Assembly: GCF_026738875.1 (NCBI RefSeq)
Contig: NZ_JAPQFJ010000005.1
Coordinates: forward strand, 1-64,000
Direction: 5' to 3'
DNA: 64,000 bases
From: Clostridium brassicae
Lineage (GTDB): Bacteria > Bacillota > Clostridia > Clostridiales > Clostridiaceae
Positions 49,101-59,812 of this stretch are shown in pieces (positions within the stretch are counted from its first letter, which is position 1; each line of letters starts with the position of its first letter). The position numbers were made by a program, and so were the translations under genes. The notes under the pieces are model-generated. The model did no database searches. It saw nothing but the letters and a program-made list of their open reading frames with translations, and had not been told where the DNA came from.

Positions 49101-50518
49101 TTTACAAAAACACTAAAATTGTCTATAACACTACTATTTTTTATTTTTACAGCCCCAATTTCTATTATCTTATCATTTACACTAGAGAATCCTGTTGTTT
49201 CAAGATCAAAGACTACATAAGTATCTTCTATTTTTTCATTTTTAATATTTTCAGCTATAGGAACCCCATCATTAACTAAATAAGCCTCTACACCATATAA
49301 AACTTTAATATTATGCTTTTTAGCAGCATCCATAGCTTCAGGAAACGCCTGAACAACTCCATGATCAGTTATAGCAACAGCAGGATGCCCCCATTTAGCA
49401 GCTCTTGCCACTATTGAATTTGTAGGAGACATTCCATCCATAGCACTCATCTGAGTATGTACATGAAGCTCTACTCTCTTCTCTTCTGAAGTGTCCATCT
49501 TATCAATTTTAGAAGTCTTCACAATATCTCTAGCCATTATAACTACTTCTCTAGCAAAAGTATCATGTACAGCTTCTCCTCTAACTTTACAGTATAACCC
49601 CTCTTTAATTTGTTCTACTACTTCTTCTGTTTCGTTAGGTTTTGGAAAACATTTAACAGTAATCGAACTCGTATAATCTGTAATATAAACTGAAAGTATT
49701 TTTCTTCCTGATTTTGTTTCTATAATCTTCACTTTAAATACATCTCCACATATATTGACAACACCTGATGTTTCATCTATGGAAGCAATATCTGTAATTT
49801 CCCCATTAACATCTCTTCCCATAATAGCGTTTGGATTTTTAGGCCCTCTTTTATATGAGTTTTCTTTATTACCTCCAAAACTAGATCTTGAATTAGTATT
49901 TTTTGTATTTTTCTTATTCTCTACACCATGAGAAGAATCATGAGAAATAGCCGTTTCTTTTAAAGCTTTTTCTATTAATGACTTTTCTTCTATGTCTTTA
50001 TTATTAAAATAGTTTTTTTCTTTCAATTTATTATTATAATTTAAGCTAACAGTACATTTAACTCCAAACATATTATTAAATATATTTTGCATATATTTTT
50101 CAATATTTTTACTTTTAAGAAGTCTACACATGAACTCATTTCCTGTTTCTATTTCTAAACAACTATCACTTATCTTTTTATTAGCATCAGCTAGTAATTG
50201 TCTACAAACAGGTACTTTTAAAGCAATATTTTCAATTATATCTACCCAATATTCCTCTATTATTTCTTGTAATGTTTTATTGTATATAGTTTTATAACAA
50301 ACTATATCTATATTATTAAAATTATATATTTTTTTTAATATGAGATGTTTTATTTCATTCTTCGTATTGTCACTTATCTCATTAGAAGATCTTAAAATAA
50401 CTTTTAGCTTATCACTTTTAGCAAAATATTGAACTTTTAAAATTTGTATATCTTTCTCCAAAATATCTTTTTTTTCATCTATTTCAGTTTTTAATATACT
50501 AACCAAATTACTACTCAT
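46175..50518 (-). CDS. polC: DNA polymerase III alpha subunit, PolC type
   Basis: The Gram-positive replicative polymerase with built-in proofreading, 1447 aa. Domains in order are an N-terminal region, OB fold (about 240-330), PHP (from about 350, [14 protein letters not shown]) interrupted by a DnaQ-like exonuclease ([13 protein letters not shown], about 437-600), the polymerase core ([22 protein letters not shown]-type motif PDIDLNFSG) with a Cys4 zinc knuckle (CPKCKN and CPECGEEY), and the C-terminal region ending [10 protein letters not shown], a beta-clamp binding peptide (QLSLF). It is the last gene of the uppS-to-polC run. Confidence 0.97.
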   Translation of the reverse strand: MSSNLVSILKTEIDEKKDILEKDIQILKVQYFAKSDKLKVILRSSNEISDNTKNEIKHLILKKIYNFNNIDIVCYKTIYNKTLQEIIEEYWVDIIENIALKVPVCRQLLADANKKISDSCLEIETGNEFMCRLLKSKNIEKYMQNIFNNMFGVKCTVSLNYNNKLKEKNYFNNKDIEEKSLIEKALKETAISHDSSHGVENKKNTKNTNSRSSFGGNKENSYKRGPKNPNAIMGRDVNGEITDIASIDETSGVVNICGDVFKVKIIETKSGRKILSVYITDYTSSITVKCFPKPNETEEVVEQIKEGLYCKVRGEAVHDTFAREVVIMARDIVKTSKIDKMDTSEEKRVELHVHTQMSAMDGMSPTNSIVARAAKWGHPAVAITDHGVVQAFPEAMDAAKKHNIKVLYGVEAYLVNDGVPIAENIKNEKIEDTYVVFDLETTGFSSVNDKIIEIGAVKIKNSSVIDNFSVFVNPQIKIPFKITELTGITDDMVSDAETIDEVLPKFIEFIGDSVLVAHNANFDASFIRKNCKDLNINFNYAVMDTVLLSKFLFPELKKYKLNIVAKHLGISLENHHRAVDDAGATAEILLKCFELLRDKNINTLVELNKEFLGNQDIKKLNTYHLIIFAKNQVGLKNLYKLISSSNLDYFFRKPRMPKSLIQKHKDGLIIGSACEAGEIYKAVLEGKSDEDLDNMIKFYDYLEIQPIGNNEFMIRNGKVKDEEQLKEINKKIYDLGKRNNLPVVATGDVHFLEPKDAVFREILMTGQGFSDAGNQAPLYFRTTNEMLKEFDYLGEDIAKEVVIYNTQKIAEEIEYIKPIPDETFPPKIEGADDEIRNMTMSKAHSIYGEMLPEIVKERIDKELNSIINNGYAVLYLIAQKLVAKSVSDGYLVGSRGSVGSSLVATMCNITEVNGLPPHYVCPKCKNSEFFTDGSVASGVDLPPKKCPECGEEYIRDGHDIPFETFLGFNGDKEPDIDLNFSGDNQGDIHKYTEVLFGKGHTFKAGTIGTIADKTAYGFVKKYLDEKKRIVPMAEIERLTQGCTGVKRTSGQHPGGIMVVPSDNEIFNFCPIQHPADDPNSDIITTHFDYHSISGRLLKLDILGHDDPTVLRMLKDTTDVDPQKVPLSDEKVLSLFTSPEGLGVTEEELECPVGSYGLPEFGTKFVRQMLVDTQPKTFSDLVRISGLSHGTDVWLNNAQYFIGEGYTTLKDCISTRDDIMVYLLHKDLPPKEAFTIMEKVRKGKGLSEEHEALMKNHQVPDWYIESCKRIKYMFPKGHAVAYVMMAVRIAYYKVYYPQAYYATYFTVRGIDDFDAQLIIQGEGAVKKKMDEINSQGNNATQKDKGLLTILELCYEMYKRGIKFLKIDLYKSHATKFLIEGDYIRPPLSSLAGVAANAAKNIANVREEGEFISKEDLRVRAKVSKTVIEALDQHGCLDGLPETNQLSLF

Positions 50519-50577
50519 TAAGCAACCTCCTAATGCATTACAATAAATATATAAATAATGTAGGCTAAAATTCTAGC

Positions 50578-51627
50578 CTACATCTTGTCTATTTCTCTTA
50601 TCAACTCATCAATTATTTTATCTTCTTTTACCTTTTTTATAATCTGACCTTTTTTAAAAATCAACCCTTCACCTATTCCGCCGGCAATGCCTATATCAGC
50701 TTCTTTAGCTTCCCCTGGTCCATTTACAACACATCCCATTATCGCAACTTTTAAATTTTTATTACAATCAGATAATTTTTCCTCTGCTTCCTGAGCCAAT
50801 TTTATTAGATTAATTCTTGTTCTTCCACAAGTAGGACAAGATATGAATTCTATTCCATTTTTTATATAACCTAAAGATTTTAGTATTTGCTTACCTACCT
50901 TAACTTCTTCTATTGGATCTCCTGTAAGAGAAACCCTTATAGTATCTCCTATACCTTCTGCCAATAACGTACCAATACCTATACTTGATTTTATAGTTCC
51001 ATTCCAAGTAGTCCCAGCTTCAGTAACTCCTATATGAAGAGGATAATCTACTTTAGAAGATATTATTCTATAGCTTTCTATCATCTGTAATACATTTGAA
51101 GACTTTAAAGAAATAGCTATATCATTAAAATCAGCATCTTCAAGAATCTTTACATGTTTTAAAGCACTTTCTACTAATGCCTCTGGACACACTTTACCAT
51201 ACTTCTCTAATATTTCTTTTTCTAAAGAGCCTGAATTAACCCCTACTCGAATTGGTATTCCTTTTTCCTTAGCAGCGTTAGCTACCATTTTTACTCTTTT
51301 CACATCTCCTATATTTCCTGGATTAATTCTTAAAGCAGCAACTCCATTTTTTATTGACTCCAATGCTAATCTATAATCAAAATGGATATCTGCAACCACA
51401 GGTATGTTTACTAAACTAGTTATTCTCTTTAGAGCTTCTGCCGCCTCCATATCAGGTACTGCACATCTTGTTATATCACAACCTACTTTTTCAAGTTGTT
51501 TAATTTGCTCTACAGTTGCCTTCACATCTCTAGTATCTGTATTATTCATTGATTGAACACTTATTTTTGAATCTCCACCAATATATAAATTTGCCACTTT
51601 AATTTTTCTTGTTTTTATTCTTTCCAT
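50578..51627 (-). CDS. ispG: 4-hydroxy-3-methylbut-2-enyl diphosphate synthase
   Basis: The 4Fe-4S enzyme of the penultimate MEP-pathway step, converting MEcPP to HMBPP, the substrate of the IspH half at 4.9 kb. The N-terminal TIM barrel shows SVQSMNNTDTRD and VADIHFDYRLAL; the cluster Cys residues are in SCPTCGRTRINL and MGCVVNGPGEAKEAD. The length of 349 aa is typical. It is 21 bases downstream of rseP. Confidence 0.96.
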   Translation of the reverse strand: MERIKTRKIKVANLYIGGDSKISVQSMNNTDTRDVKATVEQIKQLEKVGCDITRCAVPDMEAAEALKRITSLVNIPVVADIHFDYRLALESIKNGVAALRINPGNIGDVKRVKMVANAAKEKGIPIRVGVNSGSLEKEILEKYGKVCPEALVESALKHVKILEDADFNDIAISLKSSNVLQMIESYRIISSKVDYPLHIGVTEAGTTWNGTIKSSIGIGTLLAEGIGDTIRVSLTGDPIEEVKVGKQILKSLGYIKNGIEFISCPTCGRTRINLIKLAQEAEEKLSDCNKNLKVAIMGCVVNGPGEAKEADIGIAGGIGEGLIFKKGQIIKKVKEDKIIDELIREIDKM

Positions 51628-51648
51628 GAATTTATCCCCTAAACATTT

Positions 51649-52653
51649 CTAGAATTTTATAGGATACATAACATCTTTAATCGTTACTAATACCATCAAT
51701 AACAAAAGAAGTGCAAATCCTACGGTATTGATAATCCCTATTTTATCTTTATCAACTTGTTTTCTTGTTATAATTTGATACAATGAAACAAAAATCCAAA
51801 AACCATCTAATGCAGGGAAAGGTAACAAATTGAAAATTCCTAACTGAACACTGATAAAAGCAGAGAAAGCAATTAAATTAAGTAATCCAGCTTTAGATAT
51901 TTGCCAAGTTACTCTTAAAATTGTAACAGGTCCACCTATATCATCCTTTGAAGCCTTTCCTTTGAAAATCATTCCTAAAGATAATATTGTTTGTTTTATT
52001 GTTGAAGTGGTTTGTTTAAATCCTTGCTTAATAGATTTAAGAATACCTGGGTTTTCTATAGTAGTTGCATAAATTCCTACTAAATTTTTTTCTGGAGTTA
52101 TTAAAAATGATTTTTCTTCTTCTCCTCTTAATACCCTCATATTTAGTTGAGAACCCTTTGCTATAGCAACTTCTGTTTTAAAATCTTCCCATGTAGAAAT
52201 ATTGTGTTTATTTACTTCTACAATTTTATCACCAGGTTTTATACCAGCTTCCATAGCAGGACTATTAGGAATTATTTTACTAACTATTGGAACTGAGTAC
52301 CCCGTGAAACCAGTAACTACAGCAAATAATACTATCGCTAAAATAAAATTCATTATTGGACCAGCAGCTACTATACTCAATCTTTGTGAAGGAGATTTGT
52401 TAGAAAAAGCTCTTTCGTCAGTTGAATCTCCTTCTTCTCCAAGCATTCTAACATAGCCTCCAATAGGCACTGCTCTAAAAGCATATAGAGTCTCTTTACC
52501 TTGTATACCAAATAATTTTGGACCCATACCTATTGAAAACTCTTCAACTTTCACTCCATTTAATTTTGCCAAAGTAAAGTGACCTAATTCATGGATTATT
52601 ACTAAAATGCTAAAAGCTATTATAACAATCAGTATATTAAATATTATATCCAA
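51649..52653 (-). CDS. rseP: site-2 intramembrane zinc protease RseP/RasP
   Basis: A 334-aa regulated intramembrane protease. The zinc motif HELGH is in VIIHELGHFTLAKLNG (near residue 22) and the second metal ligand lies in LLPFPALDGFWI near the C-terminus. A PDZ domain (about 110-190) contains GIKPGDKIVEVNKHN. Three or four membrane helices are visible. Note LLPFPALDGF where LLPIPALDGG is usual. It follows dxr by 14 bases, the standard dxr-rseP-ispG order. Confidence 0.93.
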   Translation of the reverse strand: MDIIFNILIVIIAFSILVIIHELGHFTLAKLNGVKVEEFSIGMGPKLFGIQGKETLYAFRAVPIGGYVRMLGEEGDSTDERAFSNKSPSQRLSIVAAGPIMNFILAIVLFAVVTGFTGYSVPIVSKIIPNSPAMEAGIKPGDKIVEVNKHNISTWEDFKTEVAIAKGSQLNMRVLRGEEEKSFLITPEKNLVGIYATTIENPGILKSIKQGFKQTTSTIKQTILSLGMIFKGKASKDDIGGPVTILRVTWQISKAGLLNLIAFSAFISVQLGIFNLLPFPALDGFWIFVSLYQIITRKQVDKDKIGIINTVGFALLLLLMVLVTIKDVMYPIKF

Positions 52654-52667
52654 AAGTTTTCCTCCTT

Positions 52668-53825
52668 TTAAAAATTATATTTATCTTGAATAAATCTTCT
52701 AACCATTTTTTCGTAATTTAATATCATTTCTAAATCTATATTACCCCTATTTTCAAAATTATTCATCGAATCTTCAATTATTTTAATTATATCTAAATAC
52801 TTTATTTTTTTTTCTAAAAATAATTGCACTGCTTCTTCATTAGCAGCATTAAATATAGTTGGCATAATCCCACCTTCTATACCAGCATCATAAGCTAGCT
52901 TTAATCCTCTAAAATTAGTGATATTCGGTTTTTCAAAAGTTAACTTTCCAACCTCATAAAAATTAAGTTTACTTATTAAAGAATTTTGGCGATTAGGGTA
53001 GTTAAGAGCATACTGTATCGGAAGAATCATATCTGCACTAGATAATTGAGCAATTATACTACCATCTTTATATCCCACCATTGAATGAATTACACTTTCT
53101 GGATGAATTATAACTTCAATATTATTATAGTCTATTCCAAATAACCAACGTGCCTCTATTACTTCCAATCCTTTATTTACAAGCGTAGATGAATCAATAG
53201 AAATCTTTTTACCCATACTCCAATTAGGATGTTTAATAGCTTCTTCAGGAGTAATATTAACTAGGTCTTCTATATTTTTTCCTCTAAAAGGGCCTCCAGA
53301 AGCAGTCAAAATTATTTTATCTACTGAATTTATATCGTTACCTTGGAGAGATTGAAAAACGGCACTATGCTCTGAATCAACTGGAAGAATTCTAACATTG
53401 TACTTTTCCGCTTCCCTCATTACAATTTCTCCGCCAGTAACTAAAGTTTCCTTATTAGCAAGAGCAATATCCTTACCAGCTCTAATAGCATTTAGTGTAG
53501 GTACAAGACCTATCATTCCTACTATAGATGTCACTACAATATCTACTTCCGATAATATAGATATTGTAGTTAATCCCTGAATCCCCTCAAGTATTTCAAT
53601 ATTTATATTTTCACATTTGCAATAATCACGTACTTTTTCACATATGTATTTATCGACAACAGCAACATATTTAGGTTTAAATTCTTTTACTATATCTATT
53701 ATTCCTTGGTAATTTTTATTTGCAGAAAAAGCAACAAGCTTAAATCTTTCTTTTTCATTTCTAATAACTTGCAATGTCTGCTTTCCTACAGAACCAGTAG
53801 CACCCAGTATGCTAATATTTTTCAT
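52668..53825 (-). CDS. dxr: 1-deoxy-D-xylulose 5-phosphate reductoisomerase
   Basis: Makes MEP from DXP with NADPH. GATGSVGKQTL is the nucleotide loop (residues 8-18). ALANKETLVTGG, LPVDSEHSAVFQSL and TASGGPFRG carry metal and substrate contacts. The length of 385 aa is standard. The start overlaps the 3' end of the upstream permease by 14 bases, and its ribosome site is inside that gene. Confidence 0.96.
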   Translation of the reverse strand: MKNISILGATGSVGKQTLQVIRNEKERFKLVAFSANKNYQGIIDIVKEFKPKYVAVVDKYICEKVRDYCKCENINIEILEGIQGLTTISILSEVDIVVTSIVGMIGLVPTLNAIRAGKDIALANKETLVTGGEIVMREAEKYNVRILPVDSEHSAVFQSLQGNDINSVDKIILTASGGPFRGKNIEDLVNITPEEAIKHPNWSMGKKISIDSSTLVNKGLEVIEARWLFGIDYNNIEVIIHPESVIHSMVGYKDGSIIAQLSSADMILPIQYALNYPNRQNSLISKLNFYEVGKLTFEKPNITNFRGLKLAYDAGIEGGIMPTIFNAANEEAVQLFLEKKIKYLDIIKIIEDSMNNFENRGNIDLEMILNYEKMVRRFIQDKYNF

Positions 53826-54840
53826 TTAATCCACTCCTGTTCCTCCAACTATTCCTATCACTAGAAAACACTATTTCCTTAGTGGTAATAACGTAAATTG
53901 GTGCCATAAATAATCCTATAAACCCAAAGATTTTAATTCCAATATATACGGTTAAAATTATAATCAAAGGATGAACATCTAATTTTTTACTTACTAATTT
54001 AGTTTCTAATACTTGCCTTGTAACTTGAAGTAAAATATAAAGAATAGTTAACCCTATAGCTCCTATGGTATTTTTTATAATAAAATTATATAATATTAAA
54101 GGAATAAATATGAGTATAGTTCCAATATAAGGTATTATATCTAATATACCACATAATACTGATAGGAAAATAGCATTAGGAATATTTAATATTATAAATC
54201 CAATTAAAGTTTGTAACGTAGTTAATAAAACTAAAATCAGCTCTATCTTTAGTATTTTATTTATCTCATCTAGCTTTTTCCTAATAATGTAGAAATTATT
54301 AGGAAATAACCTTGAAACGTCGTTTATTAATGTAGATTTATCTACTAATATAAAATATACAGCTATATTACTAATAAAATAGGCAAATAGTCCATCTGTA
54401 GTATATATAGCTCCCTTTGTTATATAACTGTTGTCTGGAATTATCGAATAAATCCCTTTCATATCTGTATTAATTTTAAAGAAATCATAACCCAAAAAAT
54501 TATTTACATTACATATAATTTCATTTAAATTGTCTGCTATTTGTGAATAGTTCTCCAATATCAATGTATAAATCTTGTTGTAAACAATCTTTCCAGTATA
54601 AAATGTAATAAAAAAAATCATTAAGTTTACCAATAATATGCTTAGTACTGCATTTACATTTTTATTAAAAAGTTCTACTTTACAAAACAAATCATATATA
54701 GGCTTGCATATGAACGTAATAAAGATAATTATAAAAAAAGGCTTAAAATAATTTTTAATTATAAAAGTTAAAATAATAAAAATTATTAGTATTACAATAC
54801 ATGAAATAGCCTTATTGTATGTACTTTTACAATATTGCAC
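53812..54840 (-). CDS. AI-2E family transporter (putative permease)
   Basis: A 342-aa membrane protein with about seven to eight hydrophobic helices (ISCIVILIIFIILTFIIK; FFIIIFITFICKPIYD; LLVNLMIFFITFY; later GLFMAPIYVITTKEIVF). The arrangement and the PYIGTILIFIPLILY segment match the AI-2E/PerM family. The substrate is unknown; the 'AI-2' name does not prove autoinducer export. The start is a GTG at 54840, 3 bases beyond the cdsA stop, with GGGG upstream. The 3' end overlaps dxr by 14 bases. This gene is not usually found in the cdsA-dxr segment, so it looks like an insertion. Confidence 0.85.
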   Translation of the reverse strand: MQYCKSTYNKAISCIVILIIFIILTFIIKNYFKPFFIIIFITFICKPIYDLFCKVELFNKNVNAVLSILLVNLMIFFITFYTGKIVYNKIYTLILENYSQIADNLNEIICNVNNFLGYDFFKINTDMKGIYSIIPDNSYITKGAIYTTDGLFAYFISNIAVYFILVDKSTLINDVSRLFPNNFYIIRKKLDEINKILKIELILVLLTTLQTLIGFIILNIPNAIFLSVLCGILDIIPYIGTILIFIPLILYNFIIKNTIGAIGLTILYILLQVTRQVLETKLVSKKLDVHPLIIILTVYIGIKIFGFIGLFMAPIYVITTKEIVFSSDRNSWRNRSGLNEKY

Positions 54841-54843
54841 TCT

Positions 54844-55647
54844 TTACATCCCCAAAATTATTATTATGTAATAATATACTACAGCAGATGCAAAAAGTAT
54901 GCTATCAAATCTGTCTAATATTCCCCCATGTCCTGGAATAACATCACCGAAATCTTTAACTCCTGTGTGTCTTTTTATAGAAGAAGCTACTAAATCACCA
55001 AATTGTCCCAAAACACCACATATAATACCTATTAAATAAAAATTATATAAAGGTATATTGACACCCTTACTTATAATAAAAGCACCATATAAACCACAAC
55101 TAATAGTACTACCTAATAAACCACCTATTGATCCTTCTATAGTTTTTTTAGGGCTTATTCTTGGACATAACTTATTTTTCCCAAAATATTTCCCTACATA
55201 ATAAGCAGAAGTATCACATAGCCATGAAGAGATAAATATTAGCCAAACCAAATAGTTTCCAAAATGCTTTTTGTTAACTTGAACAATAAAACTAAGCAGA
55301 ACTGCAATATAAAGAAATCCAAATATAGTAATAGCAACATCAATAAAACTATATTCCTCGCTTATTATTGGTATACATAACATTATAATCATAGCTATCA
55401 CAAGTATTGAAAAAACATTCTTATAGTTTGTGGGGTCTTTTCCTATAAAAAAAACATAATATATAATACAAACCAAATAACAAATACCGCTAATAGGTCT
55501 AATACCCTTACTTTGAACAATTTTGAAAAATTCATACATACCCATAAGTGAAAGAAACATAACAACATATTTTAAATATACACCACCAGCAAACAGTACT
55601 ATTATCAAAGGAGACAAAAGTACCGCTCCTAAGTATCTTTTATTCAT
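54844..55647 (-). CDS. cdsA: phosphatidate cytidylyltransferase
   Basis: Makes CDP-diacylglycerol from phosphatidic acid and CTP for phospholipid synthesis; PgsA at 28 kb uses its product. The family signature is SSIKRHTGVKDFG then IPGHGGILDRFDS near the C-terminus, and multiple membrane helices precede it. ATG 55647 follows AGAGGTG; upstream in-frame codons run into uppS and are rejected. It starts 10 bases after uppS. Confidence 0.93.
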   Translation of the reverse strand: MNKRYLGAVLLSPLIIVLFAGGVYLKYVVMFLSLMGMYEFFKIVQSKGIRPISGICYLVCIIYYVFFIGKDPTNYKNVFSILVIAMIIMLCIPIISEEYSFIDVAITIFGFLYIAVLLSFIVQVNKKHFGNYLVWLIFISSWLCDTSAYYVGKYFGKNKLCPRISPKKTIEGSIGGLLGSTISCGLYGAFIISKGVNIPLYNFYLIGIICGVLGQFGDLVASSIKRHTGVKDFGDVIPGHGGILDRFDSILFASAVVYYYIIIILGM

Positions 55648-55657
55648 AATTTCACCT

Positions 55658-56416
55658 CTACTTAATCCCACCATAACGTCTATCTCTATTTTGATAATCA
55701 TAAATGGCTTTTTGCAAGTCTTGTTTTTTAAAATCAGGCCACTTCACATCAGTATACCAAAATTCAGAGTATGCACATTGCCATAATAAAAAATTACTTA
55801 ATCTTTGTTCACCAGCTGTTCTTATAATTATATCTGGATCAGGCATGTTAGCCGTATATAAATGCTGATTTATAGTACTTTCTTCGATATCCTCAACATC
55901 CAATTTTCCTTCTTTAATTTTTTGTGCAATTTCTTTTATGGAATATATTATTTCATTTCTTCCACCATAATTTAAAGCTAAATTCAAAACAAGACCACTA
56001 TTATTTTTTGTTAATTCGAAAGCATTATTCAACTCTAATTGGCATATCTTAGGAAGCTTAGATGTGTCCCCAATATTATTAACTACTACGTTTTCCTTAT
56101 TTAGTTCATTTACTTCTTTCTTTAAATATTCTACTAAAAGGTTCATTAATGTATTAACTTCCTCTGAAGGCCTCTTCCAGTTTTCTGTTGAAAATGCATA
56201 AAGCGTTAAATACTTTACTCCGATTCTACTACATTCCTTAACTATATCTCTTATAGTTTCTACTCCAGCCTTATGTCCAAAAGTTCTTGGTAATTTTTTT
56301 TCTTTAGCCCATCTACCATTTCCATCCATTATTATAGCAATATGTTTGGGTATACTATTTAAATCCAATTCTATAGTTTCTTTTGATTTTTTTCTAAAGC
56401 TAAAAAAGCTTCCCAT
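55658..56416 (-). CDS. uppS: undecaprenyl diphosphate synthase
   Basis: A cis-prenyltransferase that makes the C55 carrier lipid for peptidoglycan. [13 protein letters not shown] (Asp near residue 31) holds the catalytic region; [21 protein letters not shown] and [15 protein letters not shown] are conserved. The length of 252 aa is normal. ATG 56416 follows GGAG. It heads the uppS-cdsA-permease-dxr-rseP-ispG-polC run, all tightly spaced. Confidence 0.96.
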   Translation of the reverse strand: MGSFFSFRKKSKETIELDLNSIPKHIAIIMDGNGRWAKEKKLPRTFGHKAGVETIRDIVKECSRIGVKYLTLYAFSTENWKRPSEEVNTLMNLLVEYLKKEVNELNKENVVVNNIGDTSKLPKICQLELNNAFELTKNNSGLVLNLALNYGGRNEIIYSIKEIAQKIKEGKLDVEDIEESTINQHLYTANMPDPDIIIRTAGEQRLSNFLLWQCAYSEFWYTDVKWPDFKKQDLQKAIYDYQNRDRRYGGIK

Positions 56417-56576
56417 GATAACTGCTCCATTCTAACTCATTTTCTTATTAAGCTCTATTTTTTAAGCAATAATACCTTTTATATTCTTTTAAATTTTATC
56501 CTTAAAACCATGTTATAAATTCATTATTTTAAAATTATATAAAATCAATGATACTCAAACAAAATCCACCCTATTC

Positions 56577-56622
56577 TTAAAGCTTTAAATACCTGCGATT
56601 GCGCAGGTATTTAAAGCTTTAA
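56577..56622. repeat. 21-bp perfect palindrome after frr
   Basis: TTAAAGCTTTAAATACCTGCG (56577-56597, shown as 20+1 bases) and its reverse complement (56602-56622) are separated only by ATTG. It begins 8 bases after the frr stop and lacks a clear T run, so it may be a strong RNA stop, an RNase III site or a mobile-element relic. Confidence 0.7.
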
Positions 56623-56629
56623 TATATAA

Positions 56630-57190
56630 TTATATTTCCATAACTTCTTTTTCTTTTTGTTCAACAACTTGGTCTACACTTTTAATATATTTATCAGTAA
56701 TTTTTTGTATCTTTTCTTCTGTATCAATTGCCATATCTTCTGCTATTTCATTATCTTTCTTTAAATTTTTAACTTTATCATTAGCATCTCTTCTTACAGA
56801 TCTAATAGCTACTTTAGCTTCTTCCCCAGTTTTTTTTACTTTTTTAACTATATCTTTTCTTGTTTCTTCAGTAAGTTCTGGGATAAGTAGTCTGATCACT
56901 GAACCATCATTTGAAGGATTTAAGCCTAAATCTGATTGTAAAATAGCCTTCTCAATATTTTTAATGGAATTCTTATCCCAAGGCTGTATAAGTAAAACTC
57001 TTGGTTCTGGTGATGAAACATTTGCTAATTGGTTAATAGGGGTTTCAGTCCCATAGTAATCAACGCTTATCCTGTCAAGCATAGATGGATTAGCCTTACC
57101 TGCTTTCATAGATCCAAGTTCTTTTTTTAATAATGTAACAGTCTTCTCCATTTTTTCTTCTGAGTTTTTTAAAATTTCTTTTACCATCAT
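56630..57190 (-). CDS. frr: ribosome recycling factor
   Basis: A 186-aa factor that splits post-termination ribosomes with [39 protein letters not shown] and [14 protein letters not shown] are hallmark segments of the two-domain L-shaped protein. Two adjacent ATGs exist (57190 and 57187); the first is used, with GGAGG upstream. pyrH lies 18 bases upstream on the same transcript. Confidence 0.96.
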   Translation of the reverse strand: MMVKEILKNSEEKMEKTVTLLKKELGSMKAGKANPSMLDRISVDYYGTETPINQLANVSSPEPRVLLIQPWDKNSIKNIEKAILQSDLGLNPSNDGSVIRLLIPELTEETRKDIVKKVKKTGEEAKVAIRSVRRDANDKVKNLKKDNEIAEDMAIDTEEKIQKITDKYIKSVDQVVEQKEKEVMEI

Positions 57191-57208
57191 AATAATGCTA
57201 CCTCCATT

Positions 57209-57919
57209 TTATCTTGATACTATTGTACCTATTTCTTCACCCATAACTACTTTTTTAATATTGTTAGGGGTATCAAGTCCAAATACAATAATTGGAATAT
57301 TATTGTCCATACATAATGATGTTGCTGTAGAATCCATAACCTGTAGGCCTTTTTCTAGAACTTCTATATATGTAAGGTTGTGGAATTTTTTTGCATCTTC
57401 ATATTTATTAGGATCTTTATCGTATACTCCATCTACTTTTTTTGCAAGTAATATAGCATCCGCCTCAATTTCTGCAGCCCTTAATGCAGCTGTAGTATCA
57501 GTTGAAAAATATGGATTACCTGTTCCTGCAGCAAAAATAACAACTCTTTTCTTTTCAAGATGTCTCATTGCACGTCTCCTTATGAACGGTTCAGCAACTT
57601 CTTTCATTTCAATAGCTGTTTGCACTCTAGTGTTTACTCCAATTTGTTCTAAAGAATCTTGAAGAGCTAGTGCATTTATACATGTAGCCATCATACCCAT
57701 ATAATCAGCCGTAGTTCTATCCATATCGGAACCATTTCTTCCTCTCCATATATTTCCGCCACCAACAACAGCTCCTACTTCTATACCCATATCTACTATT
57801 TCTTTAATCTCTTCAGCAATTCTTTTTGTTACTTCAAAATCTATACCAAAACCTTTTTCTCCACTTAATGCTTCTCCTGATAATTTTAACATTATCCTTT
57901 TATATTTAGATGAATTCAT
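57209..57919 (-). CDS. pyrH: UMP kinase
   Basis: Phosphorylates UMP to [33 protein letters not shown] and [19 protein letters not shown] are hallmark segments of the amino-acid-kinase fold UMP kinases. The length of 236 aa is normal. It is separated from tsf by a terminator and by a 185-base leader with strong secondary structure. frr follows. Confidence 0.96.
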   Translation of the reverse strand: MNSSKYKRIMLKLSGEALSGEKGFGIDFEVTKRIAEEIKEIVDMGIEVGAVVGGGNIWRGRNGSDMDRTTADYMGMMATCINALALQDSLEQIGVNTRVQTAIEMKEVAEPFIRRRAMRHLEKKRVVIFAAGTGNPYFSTDTTAALRAAEIEADAILLAKKVDGVYDKDPNKYEDAKKFHNLTYIEVLEKGLQVMDSTATSLCMDNNIPIIVFGLDTPNNIKKVVMGEEIGTIVSR

Positions 57920-57984
57920 AGTATTATTATACCTCCAAAATAACCAAAATTACACTTATTTTTATTATTTTATTCGATGTCTAC

Positions 57985-58077
57985 CGCCATTAACACACCA
58001 CTCCTCTATATAGATCAGAGATAAGTGGCGCTACGACCCTGTTTCTTTAGGTAGGATTTCAAACTCCATCTGAAGTC
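57985..58077 (-). promoter_or_regulatory. structured pyrH leader with competing helices
   Basis: CCACT (57998-58002) can pair with AGTGG (58024-58028) together with CTCT/AGAG inside. Alternatively CGCCA (57985-57989) can pair with TGGCG (58026-58030), and the two pairings share bases 58026-58028, so they exclude each other. A further imperfect hairpin (58045-58074, next to GAAGTC) resembles one in the rimP leader. Confidence 0.4.
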
Positions 58078-58108
58078 AAAAATCTCATTTATGTATAGCC
58101 CTTTAAAA

Positions 58109-58133
58109 AAAGAGAACACAGAGTGTTCTCTTT
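58109..58133 (-). terminator. tsf terminator
   Basis: AAAGAGAACAC and GTGTTCTCTTT pair perfectly around AGA, and on the minus strand a T tract follows (TTTTTTT). Confidence 0.85.
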
Positions 58134-58148
58134 ATTAACTTTTATTCA

Positions 58149-59069
58149 CTATTTTTTTTGCATTTGTTTTTGTACTTCTTCAGCAAAGTTTTCTTCTTTC
58201 TTCTCTATTCCTTCTCCTTTTTCAAATCTAACAAATTTAGAAATTGTTATTGGAGAACCTACTTCTTTTGATTTTTCAGCTAATAACTTAGATATAGTAT
58301 AATCGCCGTTCTTAACCCAAATTTGATCAACTAAACAAACTTCTTTTAAGTATTTCTTAACTCTACCTTCAACCATCTTTTCAACTATTTTTTCTGGTTT
58401 TCCTTCATTTAGAGCTTGAACTCTATAGATTTCTCTTTCTTTATTAAGAGCTTCTTCATCAACACTTGTTTCATCTAAGAATAATGGGTTTACAGCTGCT
58501 ACTTGCATAGCTAAATCTTTAGCAAGTGGTGCTAAAACTTCATTATTTTCTTTTTCACAGTTTAGAGCAACTAATACACCGATTTTTCCACCAGCATGAA
58601 TGTAGCTGTTTATAGTACCGTTGTTAACTGAAACTTTTTCAAATCTTCTTATATTCATGTTTTCGCCAATTTTAGCAATTAGCTCAGTTAAAGTTTCTCT
58701 AACTGTTTTTTCTTCGCTCATATACTTAGAGTCTAATAATGCTTCAACATCTGCAACATCACTGTTTGCTATTTGCTTTGCAACATTATTTGAAAACTCT
58801 ACAAAACTTTCGTTAACTGCAACGAAATCTGTTTCACAGTTAACTTCTAATGCAACTCCAACCTTACTATCTTCACTTATGTAAGTTGCAACTATACCTT
58901 CTGCAGCAATTCTTCCTGCTTTTTTGGCTGCAGATGCTAATCCTTTTTCTCTTAATAATTCTATGGCTTTTTCCATATCACCGTTTGCTTCAGTTAAAGT
59001 TTTTTTACAGTCCATCATTCCTGCGCCTGTTTTTTCTCTTAAATCTTTAACCATCTTTGCAGATATCAT
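58149..59069 (-). CDS. tsf: translation elongation factor Ts
   Basis: A 306-aa nucleotide exchange factor for EF-Tu. The N-terminal UBA-like domain and the [21 protein letters not shown] motif (residues about 10-30) and VNCETDFVA are diagnostic. The acidic C-terminal tail is Lys/Glu rich. It follows rpsB after 41 bases, the usual rpsB-tsf pair, and ends at a strong terminator. Confidence 0.97.
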   Translation of the reverse strand: MISAKMVKDLREKTGAGMMDCKKTLTEANGDMEKAIELLREKGLASAAKKAGRIAAEGIVATYISEDSKVGVALEVNCETDFVAVNESFVEFSNNVAKQIANSDVADVEALLDSKYMSEEKTVRETLTELIAKIGENMNIRRFEKVSVNNGTINSYIHAGGKIGVLVALNCEKENNEVLAPLAKDLAMQVAAVNPLFLDETSVDEEALNKEREIYRVQALNEGKPEKIVEKMVEGRVKKYLKEVCLVDQIWVKNGDYTISKLLAEKSKEVGSPITISKFVRFEKGEGIEKKEENFAEEVQKQMQKK

Positions 59070-59110
59070 ATCTATTTCCTCCTATCAAGTTGTAAATCAA
59101 GTTATTAAAT

Positions 59111-59812
59111 TTATTCAGCTAATTGTTCCCCTTGATTTCCCTCTATTATAGCATCAGCTACTTTAGCAGTTAATAATCTAACAGCTCTTATAGCATCATC
59201 ATTTCCTGGTATTACAAAATCAACTTCATCTGGATCACAGTTTGTATCAACTATTGCTACAACTGGTATTCCTAAAACTTTAGCTTCTGATACAGCATTC
59301 TTTTCTTTTCTTGGGTCTACTACAAACATAGCTCCTATTTTGCTAGCATCCATGTTTTTAATTCCACCAAGGTTCTTTTCTAATTTTTCTTTTTCATTTC
59401 TTAACTTTATAACTTCTTTTTTTGGAAGAACTTCAAATGTTCCATCTTGTTCCATTGTTTCTAATTCTTCTAATCTTCCTATTCTTTTCTTTATTGTGTT
59501 AAAGTTTGTAAGCATTCCACCTAACCATCTATTATTAACAAAGTGCATGCCTGATCTTATACTTTCTTCTTGTATAGCTTCTTGAGCTTGTTTTTTAGTA
59601 CCTACAAATATAACTTCTTTTCCTTCTGCAACAACATCTTTAATAAAGTCATAAGCTTCTTCAACTTTTTTCACAGTCTTTTGTAGGTCTATAATATAGA
59701 TACCATTTCTTTCTGTGAATATGTATGGAGCCATTTTAGGATTCCATCTTCTTGTTTGATGTCCAAAGTGAACACCTGCTTCTAATAATTGTTTCATTGA
59801 TATTACTGACAT
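59111..59812 (-). CDS. rpsB: 30S ribosomal protein S2
   Basis: A 233-aa S2. [36 protein letters not shown] and [18 protein letters not shown] are hallmark segments. Its leader is about 110 nt long and appears folded, with a strong promoter upstream, so autoregulation by S2 is possible. It heads the rpsB-tsf transcript. Confidence 0.97.
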   Translation of the reverse strand: MSVISMKQLLEAGVHFGHQTRRWNPKMAPYIFTERNGIYIIDLQKTVKKVEEAYDFIKDVVAEGKEVIFVGTKKQAQEAIQEESIRSGMHFVNNRWLGGMLTNFNTIKKRIGRLEELETMEQDGTFEVLPKKEVIKLRNEKEKLEKNLGGIKNMDASKIGAMFVVDPRKEKNAVSEAKVLGIPVVAIVDTNCDPDEVDFVIPGNDDAIRAVRLLTAKVADAIIEGNQGEQLAE

